DNA of 64,000 nt from Amorphus coralli DSM 19760 (GTDB taxonomy: Bacteria; Pseudomonadota; Alphaproteobacteria; Rhizobiales; Amorphaceae): the NCBI RefSeq assembly GCF_000374525.1, contig NZ_KB894571.1:186001-250000 (forward strand), read 5' to 3'. The notes below the pieces were generated by a model that saw nothing but the letters and a program-made list of their open reading frames with translations, was not told where the DNA came from and searched no databases. Shown piece after piece: positions 20,235-30,410 of this stretch; within the stretch, counting starts at the first letter, position 1, and each line of letters begins with the position of its first letter. The position numbers and the translations under genes were made by a program.

Positions 20235-20330
20235 CGGCAACCGCCGTCGGCGCGCCCCTTCAGGCGCTTGAGCCAGGTCAAGGCGGAACCTGGCTGTCGG
20301 GTCCGAACTGCCGGAGGGCGCGCCCTCCGG
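20233..20330 (+). other. Three consecutive perfect hairpins between DUF4332 gene and mutA
   Basis: GACGGC/GCCGTC (20233-20248) begins inside the stop codon, AGCCAGGT/ACCTGGCT (20271-20295) follows, and a 20-base perfect palindrome sits at 20311-20330 (CCGGAGGGCG and its complement). None has a T-run. They could end the upstream transcript by a Rho-assisted route or act in the mutA leader. No cobalamin riboswitch features are visible. Confidence 0.4.
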
Positions 20331-20403
20331 TCGCGCGCTTGCGCTCGGCCGCGCGAAGCCGCCATAACGGCGCGAAGCCCACCTCCAAGGACGGAAGAAG
20401 CCC

Positions 20404-22368
20404 GTGGACGAGACGACCCTCTTCGGCGACGACGGCACCGCGACGGAAGCCGCCTGGCGCGCGGCGGTTGAGATCGCGCTCAAGGGGCGCTCCTTCGAGA
20501 GCCTCGTGCGGACCACCGACGACGGCATCGCGCTCGAACCGCTCTACGCCCCCGCCCGCGGCTCCGTCCCGATGGGCCGCTCCGGCGCAGGCGCCTGGGC
20601 AGCGATTGCCCGCACCGACCTGCCGGCTCCCGGGGCATCCAACGAGATCGCCCTGCGCGACCTGGAAGCCGGCGCCTCCGGCCTGGCGCTGGTGCTGCCC
20701 GGCGCCCCCACCGCCTATGGCGCGGGCGTGCGGATTTCCACACTCGACGATCTCGACCGCGCGCTGGAAGGCGTGGAACTATCCATGTGTCCGATCCGGC
20801 TGGAGGCCGGCGGCGCCGGTCGCGGTCTTGCCGCCCTCGCTGCAGCGCTGGTGGACCGCCGCGGCATCGACCCGGCCACCACCGAGATCCATTTCGGCCT
20901 CGACCCGCTCGGCGGCACGGCCGTGGCCGGCAAGCTTTCCGCCTCCTGGGCCGATGTCGCGGCGCGGACCGGCGACACCGCGATGGCGCTACATGCGCGC
21001 GGCTTCCGCGCCCCCTATTTTCTCGCCGACGGGCGTCCCTTCCACAATGGCGGCGCCAGCGACGCCCAGGAGCTCGCCTCGGTGCTGGGCTCCGCCGTCG
21101 CCTACCTGCGCGCCTATGTGGAGGGCGGGCTTTCCGTCGCCGATGCGCTGCCGCTCATCGGTCTCGCGGTGGCCGCCGACCAGGACCAGTTCGCCACCAT
21201 TGCCAAGCTGCGGGCCCTGCGCCGCCTCTGGGCGAAGCTTGCGGCCGAATGCGGCGCGCCGGACGTCCGCCCGCACGTCCATGCCGAGACCTCGTGGCGG
21301 ATGATGACCCGCTTCGACCCCTACACCAACGTCCTGCGCACCACGATCGCCGCCTTTGCCGCCGGTGTCGGCGGAGCCGACTCCATCTCCGTCCTGCCGT
21401 TCACGCAAGGTCTCGGCCTCCCCGACCGCTTCGCCCGCCGCCTCGCCCGCAACACCAATTCCATGCTGGTGGAGGAGAGCCACGTCGACCACGTCGTCGA
21501 TCCCGCCGCCGGCTCCGGCGGTGTGGAGGCGCGCACCGAGGCGCTCGCGGAAACCGCCTGGGATCTCTTTCGCGCCATCGAGGCGAAGCACGGTCTTCCG
21601 GGGGCCCTCGCCTCAGGCTGGTGGCAGGGGGAGATCGCGCAGAAGCGCGCACAGCGCGAGACCGCCGTGCGCAAGCGCGCGCTGGCCATCGTCGGCACCT
21701 CGGAGTTCCCGCTTCTGCCGGATCGCGCCGTCGACGTGCTGGCGATGCCGGACGCGCCCGCCACACCCGCCGCCACCCGCAGCCTCGATCTTCCGGCAGA
21801 GGGCGGTGGCGCTGGCTTCACCGCGCTCATCGCGGCCGCCGCGGACGGCGCGTCTCTGGCCGATATCGGTGCCGGTGCGGCCGGCGCGCCCGTCACCACC
21901 GTCGAGCCGCTGCCCCCCATCCGTCTTGCCGCCCCGTTCGAGGCCCTGCGCGACGCGGCGGAGACGGTGGAGGATCCCATCGACCGCACCGTGCTGATCG
22001 CCGGTCTCGGCCCGCTCGCGGAGAACTCCGCCCGTGCCGCCTGGGTGAAGGCCGTGTTCGAGGCCGGCGGGCTGATGATCTCCGCCGCCGCTACGCATGA
22101 CACGGCGGAGGCCGTCGCCGAGGCCGCGTCGACAGCCGGGGTGAAGGCGGTCTGCCTCGCCGGCTCCGACGAGCGCTACGCGGAGATGGCGGCCGACACC
22201 GCCCGTGCCCTCAAGGCCGCGGGCATCGCCACCGTCTACCTCGCCGGCAAGCCCGGCCAGAACGAGGCCGACTTCAGCCACGCCGGCATCGACGGCTTCG
22301 TCTTCGCCGGCCAGGATCTGGTGGACACGCTCGCCGCCGTCCACGCCCGTCTCGGCATCGGCGGCTGA
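20404..22368 (+). CDS. mutA: Methylmalonyl-CoA mutase small (beta) subunit
   Basis: Non-catalytic partner of the heterodimeric adenosylcobalamin-dependent mutase that interconverts (R)-methylmalonyl-CoA and succinyl-CoA in propionate metabolism. The 654 residues align in layout with MutB, but the C-terminal B12-domain position reads [12 protein letters not shown] and lacks the DxHxxG cobalamin-binding motif, which identifies the small subunit. The start is GTG at 20404 after GGAAGAAG. mutB follows after 85 bases. Confidence 0.93.
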   Translation: MDETTLFGDDGTATEAAWRAAVEIALKGRSFESLVRTTDDGIALEPLYAPARGSVPMGRSGAGAWAAIARTDLPAPGASNEIALRDLEAGASGLALVLPGAPTAYGAGVRISTLDDLDRALEGVELSMCPIRLEAGGAGRGLAALAAALVDRRGIDPATTEIHFGLDPLGGTAVAGKLSASWADVAARTGDTAMALHARGFRAPYFLADGRPFHNGGASDAQELASVLGSAVAYLRAYVEGGLSVADALPLIGLAVAADQDQFATIAKLRALRRLWAKLAAECGAPDVRPHVHAETSWRMMTRFDPYTNVLRTTIAAFAAGVGGADSISVLPFTQGLGLPDRFARRLARNTNSMLVEESHVDHVVDPAAGSGGVEARTEALAETAWDLFRAIEAKHGLPGALASGWWQGEIAQKRAQRETAVRKRALAIVGTSEFPLLPDRAVDVLAMPDAPATPAATRSLDLPAEGGGAGFTALIAAAADGASLADIGAGAAGAPVTTVEPLPPIRLAAPFEALRDAAETVEDPIDRTVLIAGLGPLAENSARAAWVKAVFEAGGLMISAAATHDTAEAVAEAASTAGVKAVCLAGSDERYAEMAADTARALKAAGIATVYLAGKPGQNEADFSHAGIDGFVFAGQDLVDTLAAVHARLGIGG

Positions 22369-22453
22369 GACACTCAGGGGCGGGACACGCCGCCCATCGG
22401 ATTTTCCCGGCGCCATGATAGAATCGCCGGGTGACGCAGGAAGGATCGCGCCC

Positions 22454-24616
22454 ATGACGGCCGTACCCGACTTCTCCGAGATCGCCTGGAAGGCGCCGAC
22501 CGTCTCCGCCGAAACCGGTGCCGGCGAGACCTGGGTCACGCCGGAGGACATCGCGGTCAGGCCGGTCTACGGCCCCGAGGATCGCGCCGGCCTCGGCTTC
22601 GTCGACAGCTATCCGGGCCTGCCACCCTTCGTGCGCGGCCCCTACCCGACCATGTACGTCCAGCGCCCCTGGACCATCCGCCAGTATGCCGGCTTCTCCA
22701 CCGCGGAGGAGTCCAACGCCTTCTACCGGCGCAACCTCGCCGCCGGCCAGAAGGGCCTCTCCGTTGCCTTCGACCTGCCGACCCACCGCGGCTACGATTC
22801 CGACCATCCGCGCGTGTCGGGCGATGTCGGCATGGCGGGCGTCGCGATCGATTCCATCCTCGACATGCGCACCCTGTTCCAGGGCATCCCGCTCGATCGG
22901 ATGAGCGTGTCGATGACCATGAACGGCGCGGTGCTGCCGGTGCTGGCGCTGTTCATCGTCGCGGCGGAAGAACAGGGCGTGCCTCAGGAGAAGCTCGCCG
23001 GGACCATCCAGAACGACATCCTGAAGGAGTTCATGGTCCGCAACACCTTCATCTACCCGCCGAAGCCGTCGATGCGGATCATCTCCGACATCTTCGCCTA
23101 CACCTCGGCGCACATGCCGAAGTTCAACTCCATCTCGATTTCCGGCTACCACATGCAGGAAGCCGGGGCGACGGCGGACCTGGAGCTTGCCTACACGCTC
23201 GCCGACGGCATCGAGTACGCCCGCGCCGGTGTCGCCGCCGGCATGTCCATCGACGCCTTCGCGCCGCGCCTGTCCTTCTTCTGGGCGATCGGCATGAACG
23301 TCTTCATGGAGATCGCCAAGCTGCGCGCCGGGCGGCTCCTGTGGGCCAGGCTGATGCGCGACAATTTCGCGCCCGAATCGGAAAAATCGCTGTCGCTGCG
23401 CACCCACTGCCAGACCTCCGGCTGGTCGCTCACCGCCCAGGACGTCTACAACAACGTCGTCCGCACCTGTCTGGAGGCGATGGCCGCCACCCAGGGTCAC
23501 ACCCAGTCGCTCCACACCAACGCGCTCGACGAGGCGCTGGCTCTGCCGACCGACTTCTCCGCCCGCATCGCCCGCAACACCCAGATCCTGCTGGCGACGG
23601 AATCCGGCACCACGACGCCGATCGATCCGTGGGGCGGGTCCTACTATGTGGAGCGCCTGACGGCCGACCTCGCCTCCCGTGCAATGGCCCACATCGAGGA
23701 AGTCGAAAGCCTTGGTGGCATGGCCAAGGCCATCGAGGCAGGCATCCCGAAACTCAGGATCGAGGAAGCGGCCGCAAAGACCCAGGCGCGCATCGATTCC
23801 GGCGCCCAGACCGTGGTCGGCGTGAACCGCTACAAGGCCGACGAGGAAGCCCAGATCGAGGTCCTCAAGGTCGACAACGCGGCCGTCCGCGCCAGCCAGG
23901 TGGACAAGCTTGAGCGCCTGCGCGCCGAGCGCGACGAGGCGGCGGCGAAGGCCGCCCTGGAGCGCCTGACCCAGGGCGCCGGGGCCGGCGAGAACCTGCT
24001 GGCGCTGTCCATCGAGGCGGCACGGGCCAAGGCCACCGTGGGTGAGATCTCCGACGCCATGGAAGCCGTGTTCGGCCGCCACAAGGCCGAGATCAAGACC
24101 ATCTCGGGCGTCTACAAGCGGGAGAGCGGATCCATGGCCGACAAGATCCGGACGGTGCAGGAGCTGGTCGAGACCTTCGAGGAGAATGACGGCCGGCGGC
24201 CGCGCCTCCTGGTCGCCAAGATGGGCCAGGACGGCCACGACCGCGGCCAGAAGGTCATCGCCTCGGCCTTCGCCGATCTCGGCTTCGACGTCGACATCGG
24301 CCCCCTTTTCGCGACGCCGGAAGAGTGCGCCCGCCAGGCGGTGGAAAACGACGTCCACGTAGTCGGCGTCTCGTCGCTCGCCGCCGGCCACCTGTCGCTG
24401 GTCCCGGCGCTGAAGAAGGCGCTCGCCGACGAAGGCCGCGAGGACATCCTCATCGTCGTCGGCGGTGTCGTGCCGCCCCAGGACTACGATGCCCTCTACC
24501 GAGAGGGCGCCACCGCCATCTATCCGCCGGGCACGGTCATCGCGGACGCCGCCGTCGACCTGATCGGCGCCCTCAATCGCAAGCTCGGCTACGAGCCCCG
24601 CCAGGCGGCCGAGTAA
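22454..24616 (+). CDS. mutB: Methylmalonyl-CoA mutase large (alpha) subunit
   Basis: Catalytic subunit of the B12-dependent mutase, 720 residues. The N-terminal TIM barrel contains [18 protein letters not shown] and the [15 protein letters not shown] substrate region. The C-terminal B12-binding domain has the DxHxxG motif at Asp593-His595-Gly598 (MGQDGHDRG), the histidine being the lower cobalt ligand. It is full length. It forms a heterodimer with MutA, and the chaperone GTPase MeaB is encoded about 2.4 kb downstream on the same strand. Confidence 0.96.
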   Translation: MTAVPDFSEIAWKAPTVSAETGAGETWVTPEDIAVRPVYGPEDRAGLGFVDSYPGLPPFVRGPYPTMYVQRPWTIRQYAGFSTAEESNAFYRRNLAAGQKGLSVAFDLPTHRGYDSDHPRVSGDVGMAGVAIDSILDMRTLFQGIPLDRMSVSMTMNGAVLPVLALFIVAAEEQGVPQEKLAGTIQNDILKEFMVRNTFIYPPKPSMRIISDIFAYTSAHMPKFNSISISGYHMQEAGATADLELAYTLADGIEYARAGVAAGMSIDAFAPRLSFFWAIGMNVFMEIAKLRAGRLLWARLMRDNFAPESEKSLSLRTHCQTSGWSLTAQDVYNNVVRTCLEAMAATQGHTQSLHTNALDEALALPTDFSARIARNTQILLATESGTTTPIDPWGGSYYVERLTADLASRAMAHIEEVESLGGMAKAIEAGIPKLRIEEAAAKTQARIDSGAQTVVGVNRYKADEEAQIEVLKVDNAAVRASQVDKLERLRAERDEAAAKAALERLTQGAGAGENLLALSIEAARAKATVGEISDAMEAVFGRHKAEIKTISGVYKRESGSMADKIRTVQELVETFEENDGRRPRLLVAKMGQDGHDRGQKVIASAFADLGFDVDIGPLFATPEECARQAVENDVHVVGVSSLAAGHLSLVPALKKALADEGREDILIVVGGVVPPQDYDALYREGATAIYPPGTVIADAAVDLIGALNRKLGYEPRQAAE

Positions 24617-24620
24617 GGCC

Positions 24621-25103
24621 GTGGGCGACCAGCCGACCGATCGGCCGCACCCGCTTGCCGAGCTGTCCGCCGAGGACCAGGCGCTCTGCCGCGCCGCCTT
24701 CGCGGCGACGGCCAACGCCCACGCCCCCTACTCGCGCTTCTCCGTCGGGGCGGCGCTGGTCACCGCCTCCGGCACGGTCTTCCGGGGCGCGAATCTGGAA
24801 AACGCCTCCTACGGTCTCTCCATCTGCGCCGAGGCTGCCGCCCTCGTCGCCGCCAACAACGCGGCCGACCGCGCGGTGACCGCCATTGCCGTCACCGGCC
24901 ATTCCGCCAGCTCCCGCCGCGATCCCACGGCGATCGTCACGCCCTGCGGCCGCTGCCGGCAGATGATCGCCGAGTTCGCCGCCCTGTCGGACACCGACAT
25001 CCGCGTCCTGTGCTGCGCCGGTGACCTGTCCCGGGTTCTCTCCACCTCCATCGACGCTCTCTTGCCGCACGCCTTCGGGCGGGCGTCGCTGTCTGCCAGC
25101 TGA
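24621..25103 (+). CDS. cdd: Cytidine deaminase
   Basis: Homotetrameric-type zinc enzyme of pyrimidine salvage that converts cytidine to uridine, 160 residues. The active site shows Cys69-Ala-Glu71 (SICAEAAAL) and the zinc cysteines Cys108 and Cys111 in TPCGRCRQM. The substrate-binding FRGANLENASYGLS is conserved. The start is a GTG four bases after the mutB stop, so it is probably co-transcribed with mutAB although unrelated in pathway. Confidence 0.93.
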   Translation: MGDQPTDRPHPLAELSAEDQALCRAAFAATANAHAPYSRFSVGAALVTASGTVFRGANLENASYGLSICAEAAALVAANNAADRAVTAIAVTGHSASSRRDPTAIVTPCGRCRQMIAEFAALSDTDIRVLCCAGDLSRVLSTSIDALLPHAFGRASLSAS

Positions 25104-25123
25104 GGCGGACAGCGACTTGGTTG

Positions 25124-25672
25124 TCAGGCCGGCCTGACCTCCATGAAGCGGAGACGGTTGTTGAACGGGTCGGTGACCTGCATTTCCAGCCGGCCCCCGA
25201 TCTCCTCCAGCCCCGGCTTCATGTAGCGATAGGCCTTGTCGGTGAGCTCCCGGTGGAAGGCCCGGATCCCGGTCATGTAGATGCAGCTGTTCCCGCCCGG
25301 CGATGCATCCCCGGAATGCTCGGAAAGATGCAGCGCAAGTCCGGACCGCGAGACCTGGGTGTAGAGCGGAAGATCGTCGCCGAACCGATGCTCCCAGTCG
25401 ATGCTGAACCCCAGAAATCCGAGATAGAACTCGTGCGCCTTGGCGACATCGAAGATGCGGATGATCGGCACCACCCGCTGAAAGGAGATCGCCCCGGCCG
25501 GGCGACCCTCCTTCTCCCGCTCAATCCGAGCCGACAGCACGTTCCAGCTCTGAAGGCCGAACTGGTGGGCGACGATCTCCAGAGCCTCCGAGTGTGAAAT
25601 TTGCAGATTCTGCTCGGCCAGCCGCTCGCGCATGGCCTTCGCCATCGCCTTGGCGTCCAAATAGTCACGCAT
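25124..25672 (-). CDS. Glyoxalase/VOC superfamily protein with N-terminal helical domain
   Basis: A 182-residue protein. The N-terminal 55 residues (ISHSEALEIVAHQFGLQSWN) form the small helical domain found in Glyoxalase-related proteins (PF20066 type). The C-terminal 120 residues form a vicinal-oxygen-chelate domain (PIIRIFDVAKAHEFYLGFLG, then GLALHLSEHSGDASPGG and NRLRFME). It resembles bleomycin-resistance-type VOC proteins, but no substrate can be named. The start MRDYLDAKAMA at 25672 has a GAGG site. It is convergent with cdd; the 270 bases upstream hold no gene. Confidence 0.8.
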   Translation of the reverse strand: MRDYLDAKAMAKAMRERLAEQNLQISHSEALEIVAHQFGLQSWNVLSARIEREKEGRPAGAISFQRVVPIIRIFDVAKAHEFYLGFLGFSIDWEHRFGDDLPLYTQVSRSGLALHLSEHSGDASPGGNSCIYMTGIRAFHRELTDKAYRYMKPGLEEIGGRLEMQVTDPFNNRLRFMEVRPA

Positions 25673-25942
25673 GTCCGTTTTCCTCGGTCCACGGCGAAGG
25701 AAATCGTCGGTGCTCGCGTTGCCAACGTCTTCGCCCATGGGTCGAAAACGGCAGCGTCAGAAGGATGGGAGATGTTCGCCATGTCCAAGCCGGACGCGAG
25801 CTGCCGGCCATCCCCGGGCCGTCGTCCCAAGGATAGCTCTGCCGCAACGACGGTTCCAGCCCGCGTTTGCGCTGGGCCGTTCCGCAACCGCGTGAAAGAA
25901 TGTTAATGGAACGGGCATGAAGCCGCTGCCTCGGAGGGTGTC

Positions 25943-26353
25943 ATGTCCCGTTTGATGTTTGCCGCCGCGCTTGCCGGCGCTCTTCTTCTCTCGCCCCTTG
26001 CCCCCCGTGTCGCGCTCGCCCAGTCGGATAGTCCGATGGTCCAGTCGACGGTCTATTTCGGGCTGGAAAGCCCCGATGGCGGGGTGAGCGAGCAGCAATG
26101 GGCGACCTTCGTCGCGGACGAAATCGCGCCGCGCTTCCCCGACGGTCTGACGGTGCTGTCCGCCTACGGGCAGGGCGCCTCGACGAAGCCCCTACCGATG
26201 CTCGGCGAGACCACGAAGGTCCTCATCCTCGTGCACCCGGACACGCCCGAGGCTGCGGAGAAGCTTGGCACGCTGAAGGCGCTCTACAAGGAACGCTTTG
26301 CCGAGACGGGCGTCTTCCACACGCGCCAGCCCATTGAAATCGTGACGGATTGA
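25943..26353 (+). CDS. DUF3574 exported protein
   Basis: A 136-residue protein with a signal peptide (cleavage about VALAQS) and a compact domain matching DUF3574: TVYFGLESPDGGVSEQQWAT, PDGLTVLSAYGQG and a lysine-rich KLGTLKALYKERF. Function is unknown. It is 93 bases upstream of a lipoprotein gene on the same strand, so both may be co-expressed as envelope proteins. Confidence 0.82.
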   Translation: MSRLMFAAALAGALLLSPLAPRVALAQSDSPMVQSTVYFGLESPDGGVSEQQWATFVADEIAPRFPDGLTVLSAYGQGASTKPLPMLGETTKVLILVHPDTPEAAEKLGTLKALYKERFAETGVFHTRQPIEIVTD

Positions 26354-26445
26354 CGGTTCAGTTCCCGCCCGCCGCTTCCCGATCGCGGCGTCGCCCGGCC
26401 CCGTCGGCACGGGCAACCACGAATGACATCGTATCAGGAGTTTCC

Positions 26446-26994
26446 ATGCGGATCGCGTTGATCGCCGCCCTGGCTTTCGTGCTCACCGGCTGTGTGTCCG
26501 GCGGTGGCCCGACCTACTCCACCGAAACCTACCTCACCATCACCGAGAGTGGCGCCGGCCCCGTGAACGGCTCGACGCGATATTCCGAGGCCGCCATCAA
26601 GGAGGCCCTGCCCTGGGCCGAAGTGCGCGGCATCACGGCAGCCCGCGAGAACAGCACGGCCTGGACGCTGGCCGCCTATCGCGACGGCATCATGGTGATC
26701 CAGCTCTACAAGGGATCGGGCGGAAAGATCGGCGAGATCCACGGCGTGACCCAGCACCTTACCGGCCCGAACGGCGAGCGCATCGGCATGTCGCTCGCCC
26801 AGGCCGGCGTCAGCCGCTCGTCCTGCCGCGTTGGCCGCAACCTGTGGCGCGGCATGGCCGTCTGCCCGGCGCGTGGCGCGGACAACGTGACGCTGGTGTT
26901 CGCGATCCCCGGCTACCGCGGCCCGTTCGACTCGTTGCCGAGCGCGAGCGACCTGAAGAAGGCCGAGCTGCAGCGCATCGTCTGGAAACCCTGA
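26446..26994 (+). CDS. DUF1131-like lipoprotein
   Basis: A 182-residue protein whose N-terminus carries a lipobox (AFVLTGCVSG, lipid attachment at Cys16). The rest matches the DUF1131 layout, with YSEAAIKEALPWAEVRGITA near the start and two cysteines (SSCRVGRNLWRGMAVC) that may form a disulfide. Function is unknown; it is expected to be membrane-anchored in the periplasm. AGGAG precedes the ATG at 26446. Confidence 0.78.
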   Translation: MRIALIAALAFVLTGCVSGGGPTYSTETYLTITESGAGPVNGSTRYSEAAIKEALPWAEVRGITAARENSTAWTLAAYRDGIMVIQLYKGSGGKIGEIHGVTQHLTGPNGERIGMSLAQAGVSRSSCRVGRNLWRGMAVCPARGADNVTLVFAIPGYRGPFDSLPSASDLKKAELQRIVWKP

Positions 26995-27052
26995 TCCGCG
27001 GCAGACGCGGGGTGTCGCGGTCCGGCCGAATCCGGGAGACTGGTTCCTGCCC

Positions 27053-28075
27053 ATGACAAGCGATCGCGACACGCCCCCTTCCTCCGGCGAAGATCCGGAA
27101 ACGGACCGGCTTCTGGATGGCATCCGCTCCGGTCAGCGCGCCGCGCTGGCGCGCGCCATCACCACGGTGGAATCGAAGAAGGTCGATCATCGCCGGCGCG
27201 CCCGTGCGATCCTGCAGGCCCTGCTGCCCGACACGGGCAAGGCCGTCCGGCTGGGCATCACCGGCGTGCCCGGCGTCGGCAAGTCGACCACCATCGACGC
27301 GCTCGGCACCCTGCTGACGGAGAAGGGTCACCGGGTCGCAGTGCTTGCCGTCGACCCGTCCTCCACCCGCACCGGGGGCTCCATTCTCGGCGACAAGACC
27401 CGCATGGAGCGGCTTGCCGTCGACGCCAACGCCTTCATCCGCCCCTCCCCCTCGGCGGGAACCCTGGGCGGCGTGGCGGCGCGAACCCGCGAGACCATGC
27501 TTCTCTGCGAGGCGGCCGGCTACGACGTGGTCATCGTCGAGACGGTCGGCATCGGCCAGTCGGAGACCGCCGTCGCCGAAATGGTCGACACCTTTCTGGT
27601 GCTCGGCCTGCCAGGCGCCGGCGACGAGCTGCAGGGCATCAAGAAGGGCGTTATCGAGATCGCCGACATCATCGCCGTCAACAAGGCCGACGGCGACAAC
27701 GCGCCCCGTGCCCGGCAGGCGGCGGCGGAGTATCGCAGCGCCCTGCAGATCCTGACCTCGCCCGATGCCTCCTGGCGGCCGCCGGTGGTGACCATCAGCG
27801 GCCTCACCGGCGACGGGCTGGACCTTCTGTGGACCGAGGTGCTCAACCATCGGCTCAACGGCGAGCAGTCCGGCGCCTTCGACGACAAGCGCCGCCGTCA
27901 GCAGGTGGCCTGGATGTGGACCATGATCCGCGAGCAGATGATGGCGGCGATCCAGCACCGGACCGATGTCCGGGCGCGGGTCGGCGAGCTTGAAACGGCG
28001 GTCGCCGGCGGCGACGTCGCCGCCACCGTGGCGGCCGACGAGATCACCCGGATGCTCGGTCTGGGCGAGGTCTGA
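27053..28075 (+). CDS. meaB: MeaB: methylmalonyl-CoA mutase-associated GTPase
   Basis: G3E-family GTPase that loads and protects the cobalamin cofactor of methylmalonyl-CoA mutase, 340 residues. Walker A is GVPGVGKS (residues 71-78), followed by AVDPSSTRTGGSILGDKTRM, VIVETVGIGQSE (switch region) and NKAD. The C-terminal dimerisation arm (RRQQVAWMWTMIREQ) is present. It works with the mutA and mutB products, to which it is linked by orientation though separated by four genes. Confidence 0.94.
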   Translation: MTSDRDTPPSSGEDPETDRLLDGIRSGQRAALARAITTVESKKVDHRRRARAILQALLPDTGKAVRLGITGVPGVGKSTTIDALGTLLTEKGHRVAVLAVDPSSTRTGGSILGDKTRMERLAVDANAFIRPSPSAGTLGGVAARTRETMLLCEAAGYDVVIVETVGIGQSETAVAEMVDTFLVLGLPGAGDELQGIKKGVIEIADIIAVNKADGDNAPRARQAAAEYRSALQILTSPDASWRPPVVTISGLTGDGLDLLWTEVLNHRLNGEQSGAFDDKRRRQQVAWMWTMIREQMMAAIQHRTDVRARVGELETAVAGGDVAATVAADEITRMLGLGEV

Positions 28076-28122
28076 ATCGGTTTCGGACCCAGCCGGAACC
28101 GGCATTCCGTCCGGGATCGCGA
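28076..28122 (+). repeat. Degenerate element A after meaB
   Basis: The 47 bases after the meaB stop keep the order of element A (CCGGAACCGGCATTCCGTCC followed by GGGATCGCG), but both the core and outer stem are eroded. It fits the pattern of A copies placed directly after stop codons. Confidence 0.5.
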
Positions 28123-28143
28123 GGACAGACCAACCCATCCGCC

Positions 28144-28836
28144 ATGAAGCAGCCCCGCAACGCCCTTGGTAGCAACAAACCGCTCGGCCGGATCCGTCCG
28201 GCCCGACCGCCGCGCATCCTGCTGACCGGCTTCGGCCCCTTCCCCGGCGTTCCGATCAACCCCACCCAGCGCATCATGGCCGCCGCCGCGAGCCGGCTCG
28301 CGCGGATGCCCGGGCATGGCGTCGTCGCCACCGAAATCCTGCCGACCGAATGGGGCATGCTGGCGCGCCTGCCGACCCTGCTTGCGCGGCACCGACCCGA
28401 TGTCGTGGTGATGACCGGCGTCGCCGTTCGGGCGCGCAGTGCGCGGTTCGAGCGGACTGCGCACGCCCGCGCAGAAACCGGCCTCGCCGACGCGCTGGGC
28501 GCGAAACTCAAAAGGAAATTAGGCCTCTACGCACACCGCGCAGCCCGGCACACCGAGGTGGACGTGGACCGGCTCAGAACTGCGCTATCGCGCGCGAATC
28601 TGCGCAATGTTGCGCAGTCCGACGATCCCGGCGCCTATCTGTGCAACGCGGCTTACCTGACCGCGCTCGACTGGTCGCGCACGCAGGCGCCGCGCCCGCC
28701 GGTGGTGTTTATCCACGTGCCGGAGCCGGGCCTGCGGCCGGGAGCGCGCGAGCACGACCTGGTGGAGCTCGTCGCGCGGACCGCCGCCACGCTCGCCCAC
28801 GAGCCCCTGAGGCGCGGGGCGGTGCGGCCTATTTGA
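28144..28836 (+). CDS. Pyroglutamyl peptidase I-like (peptidase C15)
   Basis: Cysteine peptidase that removes N-terminal pyroglutamate, 230 residues. The catalytic triad can be placed at Glu103 (ARFERTAHAR), Cys167 (DPGAYLCNAAY) and His191 (VVFIHVPEPG). The N-terminal ILLTGFGPFPGVPINPTQ is a family motif. The middle (residues about 118-160, Arg/Lys-rich) is diverged compared with typical enzymes, so activity is likely but not certain. Its 3' end overlaps the convergent DnaJ-like gene by eight bases. Confidence 0.85.
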   Translation: MKQPRNALGSNKPLGRIRPARPPRILLTGFGPFPGVPINPTQRIMAAAASRLARMPGHGVVATEILPTEWGMLARLPTLLARHRPDVVVMTGVAVRARSARFERTAHARAETGLADALGAKLKRKLGLYAHRAARHTEVDVDRLRTALSRANLRNVAQSDDPGAYLCNAAYLTALDWSRTQAPRPPVVFIHVPEPGLRPGAREHDLVELVARTAATLAHEPLRRGAVRPI

Positions 28837-29794
28837 GGTCCTTGCGGGGATCGGGGCCGCCGCGCTCGCGCCAGCGCCGCATGAGCGCCTCGAGCTCCTC
28901 GTCGCCGTCGTCCGGCAGCGCGATCCTGAGCGTGATCAGCAGGTCGCCGCGACCGCCCAGCGTCTTCGGCAGGCCCTTGCCGCGCAACCGCAGCACCTTG
29001 CCGCCCGAGGTGTTGGCCGGCACCGTCAGGTCCACCGCGCCTTCCAGCGTCGGCGCCCGCACCTTGGCACCCAGCACCGCCTCGTCGAGGGAGACCGGCA
29101 GGTCGAGCTTCAGGTCGGAGCCGGCCACCGTGAACAGCCGGTGCGGCGCGATGGCGATGGTGACCAGCGCATCGCCCGCCTTGGCGCCGGTCGGGCTCGG
29201 ATAGCCCTGGCCGCGCAGGCGCACCTGCTGGCCCGGCGTCACACCGACGGGAACCGAGATCGCCAGGCTCTTGCCGGTGGGCAGTTCCACGCGGACCTTG
29301 TCGCCGCGCACCAGCTCTTCGAGCGTGACCGACACCGAGGCCTCGGCGTCCCGGCCCGGCTCGCTGGCCGACTTCCACGTGCGGCCCGCGCCGGCGCCAC
29401 CGCGACCCGCGCCGCCGCCACTCATGAACTCGCGCAGGATGTCGTCGATGTCCGGACCGGCGCCGCCGCCGAAGCGCGCGCTGCGGGCGCGACCGCCACC
29501 GAACCCGCCGAAGCCGCCGCCCCCGCCGAACGGATCGAAGCCGCCGGCACCGGAGAAGGCATGGCCCTTCGGCCGTCCTTCCGCGTCGATCTCGCCGCGG
29601 TCGAACTGGGCGCGCTTGTCCTTGTCGCCCAGGATCTCGTAGGCCTGACCGATCTCGGCGAAACGCTCCTTGGCGCGCGGATCGTCGGCGTTGTGATCGG
29701 GATGGTAGGTCTTCGCAAGCCGGCGATAGGCCGACTTGATCTCGGCCTCGCTCGCCGTCTTGGAGAGCCCCAAGACGTGATACGGATCTCTCAT
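28829..29794 (-). CDS. DnaJ/CbpA-type co-chaperone
   Basis: Type II J-domain protein of 321 residues. The J domain (residues 1-70) has the essential HPD at 31-33. A Gly/Phe-rich linker (about 80-125) follows and includes runs such as [12 protein letters not shown]. The C-terminal substrate-binding domains begin near residue 150 ([20 protein letters not shown]). The cysteine-rich zinc finger of DnaJ is absent, as in CbpA. It would stimulate DnaK ATPase activity and hold unfolded clients. Confidence 0.9.
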   Translation of the reverse strand: MRDPYHVLGLSKTASEAEIKSAYRRLAKTYHPDHNADDPRAKERFAEIGQAYEILGDKDKRAQFDRGEIDAEGRPKGHAFSGAGGFDPFGGGGGFGGFGGGRARSARFGGGAGPDIDDILREFMSGGGAGRGGAGAGRTWKSASEPGRDAEASVSVTLEELVRGDKVRVELPTGKSLAISVPVGVTPGQQVRLRGQGYPSPTGAKAGDALVTIAIAPHRLFTVAGSDLKLDLPVSLDEAVLGAKVRAPTLEGAVDLTVPANTSGGKVLRLRGKGLPKTLGGRGDLLITLRIALPDDGDEELEALMRRWRERGGPDPRKDLK

Positions 29795-29909
29795 CGCTGC
29801 TTCGGATCAAACCAGGTCTGGAAAAACGGATGCGCGACCGGCGCCACGCGGCGCGGCCCGCCTTGCCTTCCGATATAGGGGATTGCGCCGGCTTTCGCCA
29901 GAAAGGGCA

Positions 29910-30398
29910 TCAGCCCTCTGCCGCCTCCGGTACCGACCCCGGACCGGTGGCCAGGCCGTCGATGACCCAGACGCCGCCCGCCCGCCGGCAGCCGATGCCG
30001 GAGAGAAGCGACAGGCCGGTGGGGGCGTTCACGGTGGTGGTGAAGGTGCGGCAGAGATGGCCGTCCGGTCCCGGCACGTCGGTGACGTCGACGAGGCGTC
30101 CGCCAGTGCCCTGGGCGGCGTTGTTCCAGGTCCGGCCGGTGTCCGGCCCGGCCGCATCCTCGCCCAGCGCCAGCGCCAGGGCCGCGAGATCGCCCTCCTT
30201 GAGGCCCGACGATTCGGCCAGCTGCTCCACCTGGGGCTCCACGGACCCGGTCACGTCGTTGCCGGCGAGCATGGCAGTTCGCGGCCCGAACATGCCGCAG
30301 CCGCCGAGCGCGACGCACACCGCCACCGCCATCGCCGCAGCCGGATGGCGCGGACGCCGCAGCGCTATATAACGGGCGAAAGCATTGCCACCGTACAC
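29910..30398 (-). CDS. Surface lipoprotein, RT0821/Lpp0805-like
   Basis: A 162-residue probable lipoprotein: positively charged N-region (LRRPRHP), hydrophobic stretch and lipobox [13 protein letters not shown]. The downstream [16 protein letters not shown] and [15 protein letters not shown] pattern recalls the RT0821/Lpp0805 surface-protein family of alphaproteobacteria. I chose the GTG at 30398, because the alternative ATG at 30332 leaves no basic residue before the hydrophobic core. The chosen start leaves only 12 bases to the divergent pdxH start. Confidence 0.65.
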   Translation of the reverse strand: MYGGNAFARYIALRRPRHPAAAMAVAVCVALGGCGMFGPRTAMLAGNDVTGSVEPQVEQLAESSGLKEGDLAALALALGEDAAGPDTGRTWNNAAQGTGGRLVDVTDVPGPDGHLCRTFTTTVNAPTGLSLLSGIGCRRAGGVWVIDGLATGPGSVPEAAEG

Positions 30399-30410
30399 GG
30401 AGCCGTCCTC

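Noticed and set aside
20235-20403. Cobalamin riboswitch upstream of mutA
   Set aside because: No B12-box-like sequence or matching arrangement of stems was visible; only simple hairpins occur.
22274-24715. 813-codon minus-strand frame opposite mutB
   Set aside because: Complementary shadow of mutB with histidine- and valine-rich composition and no domain.
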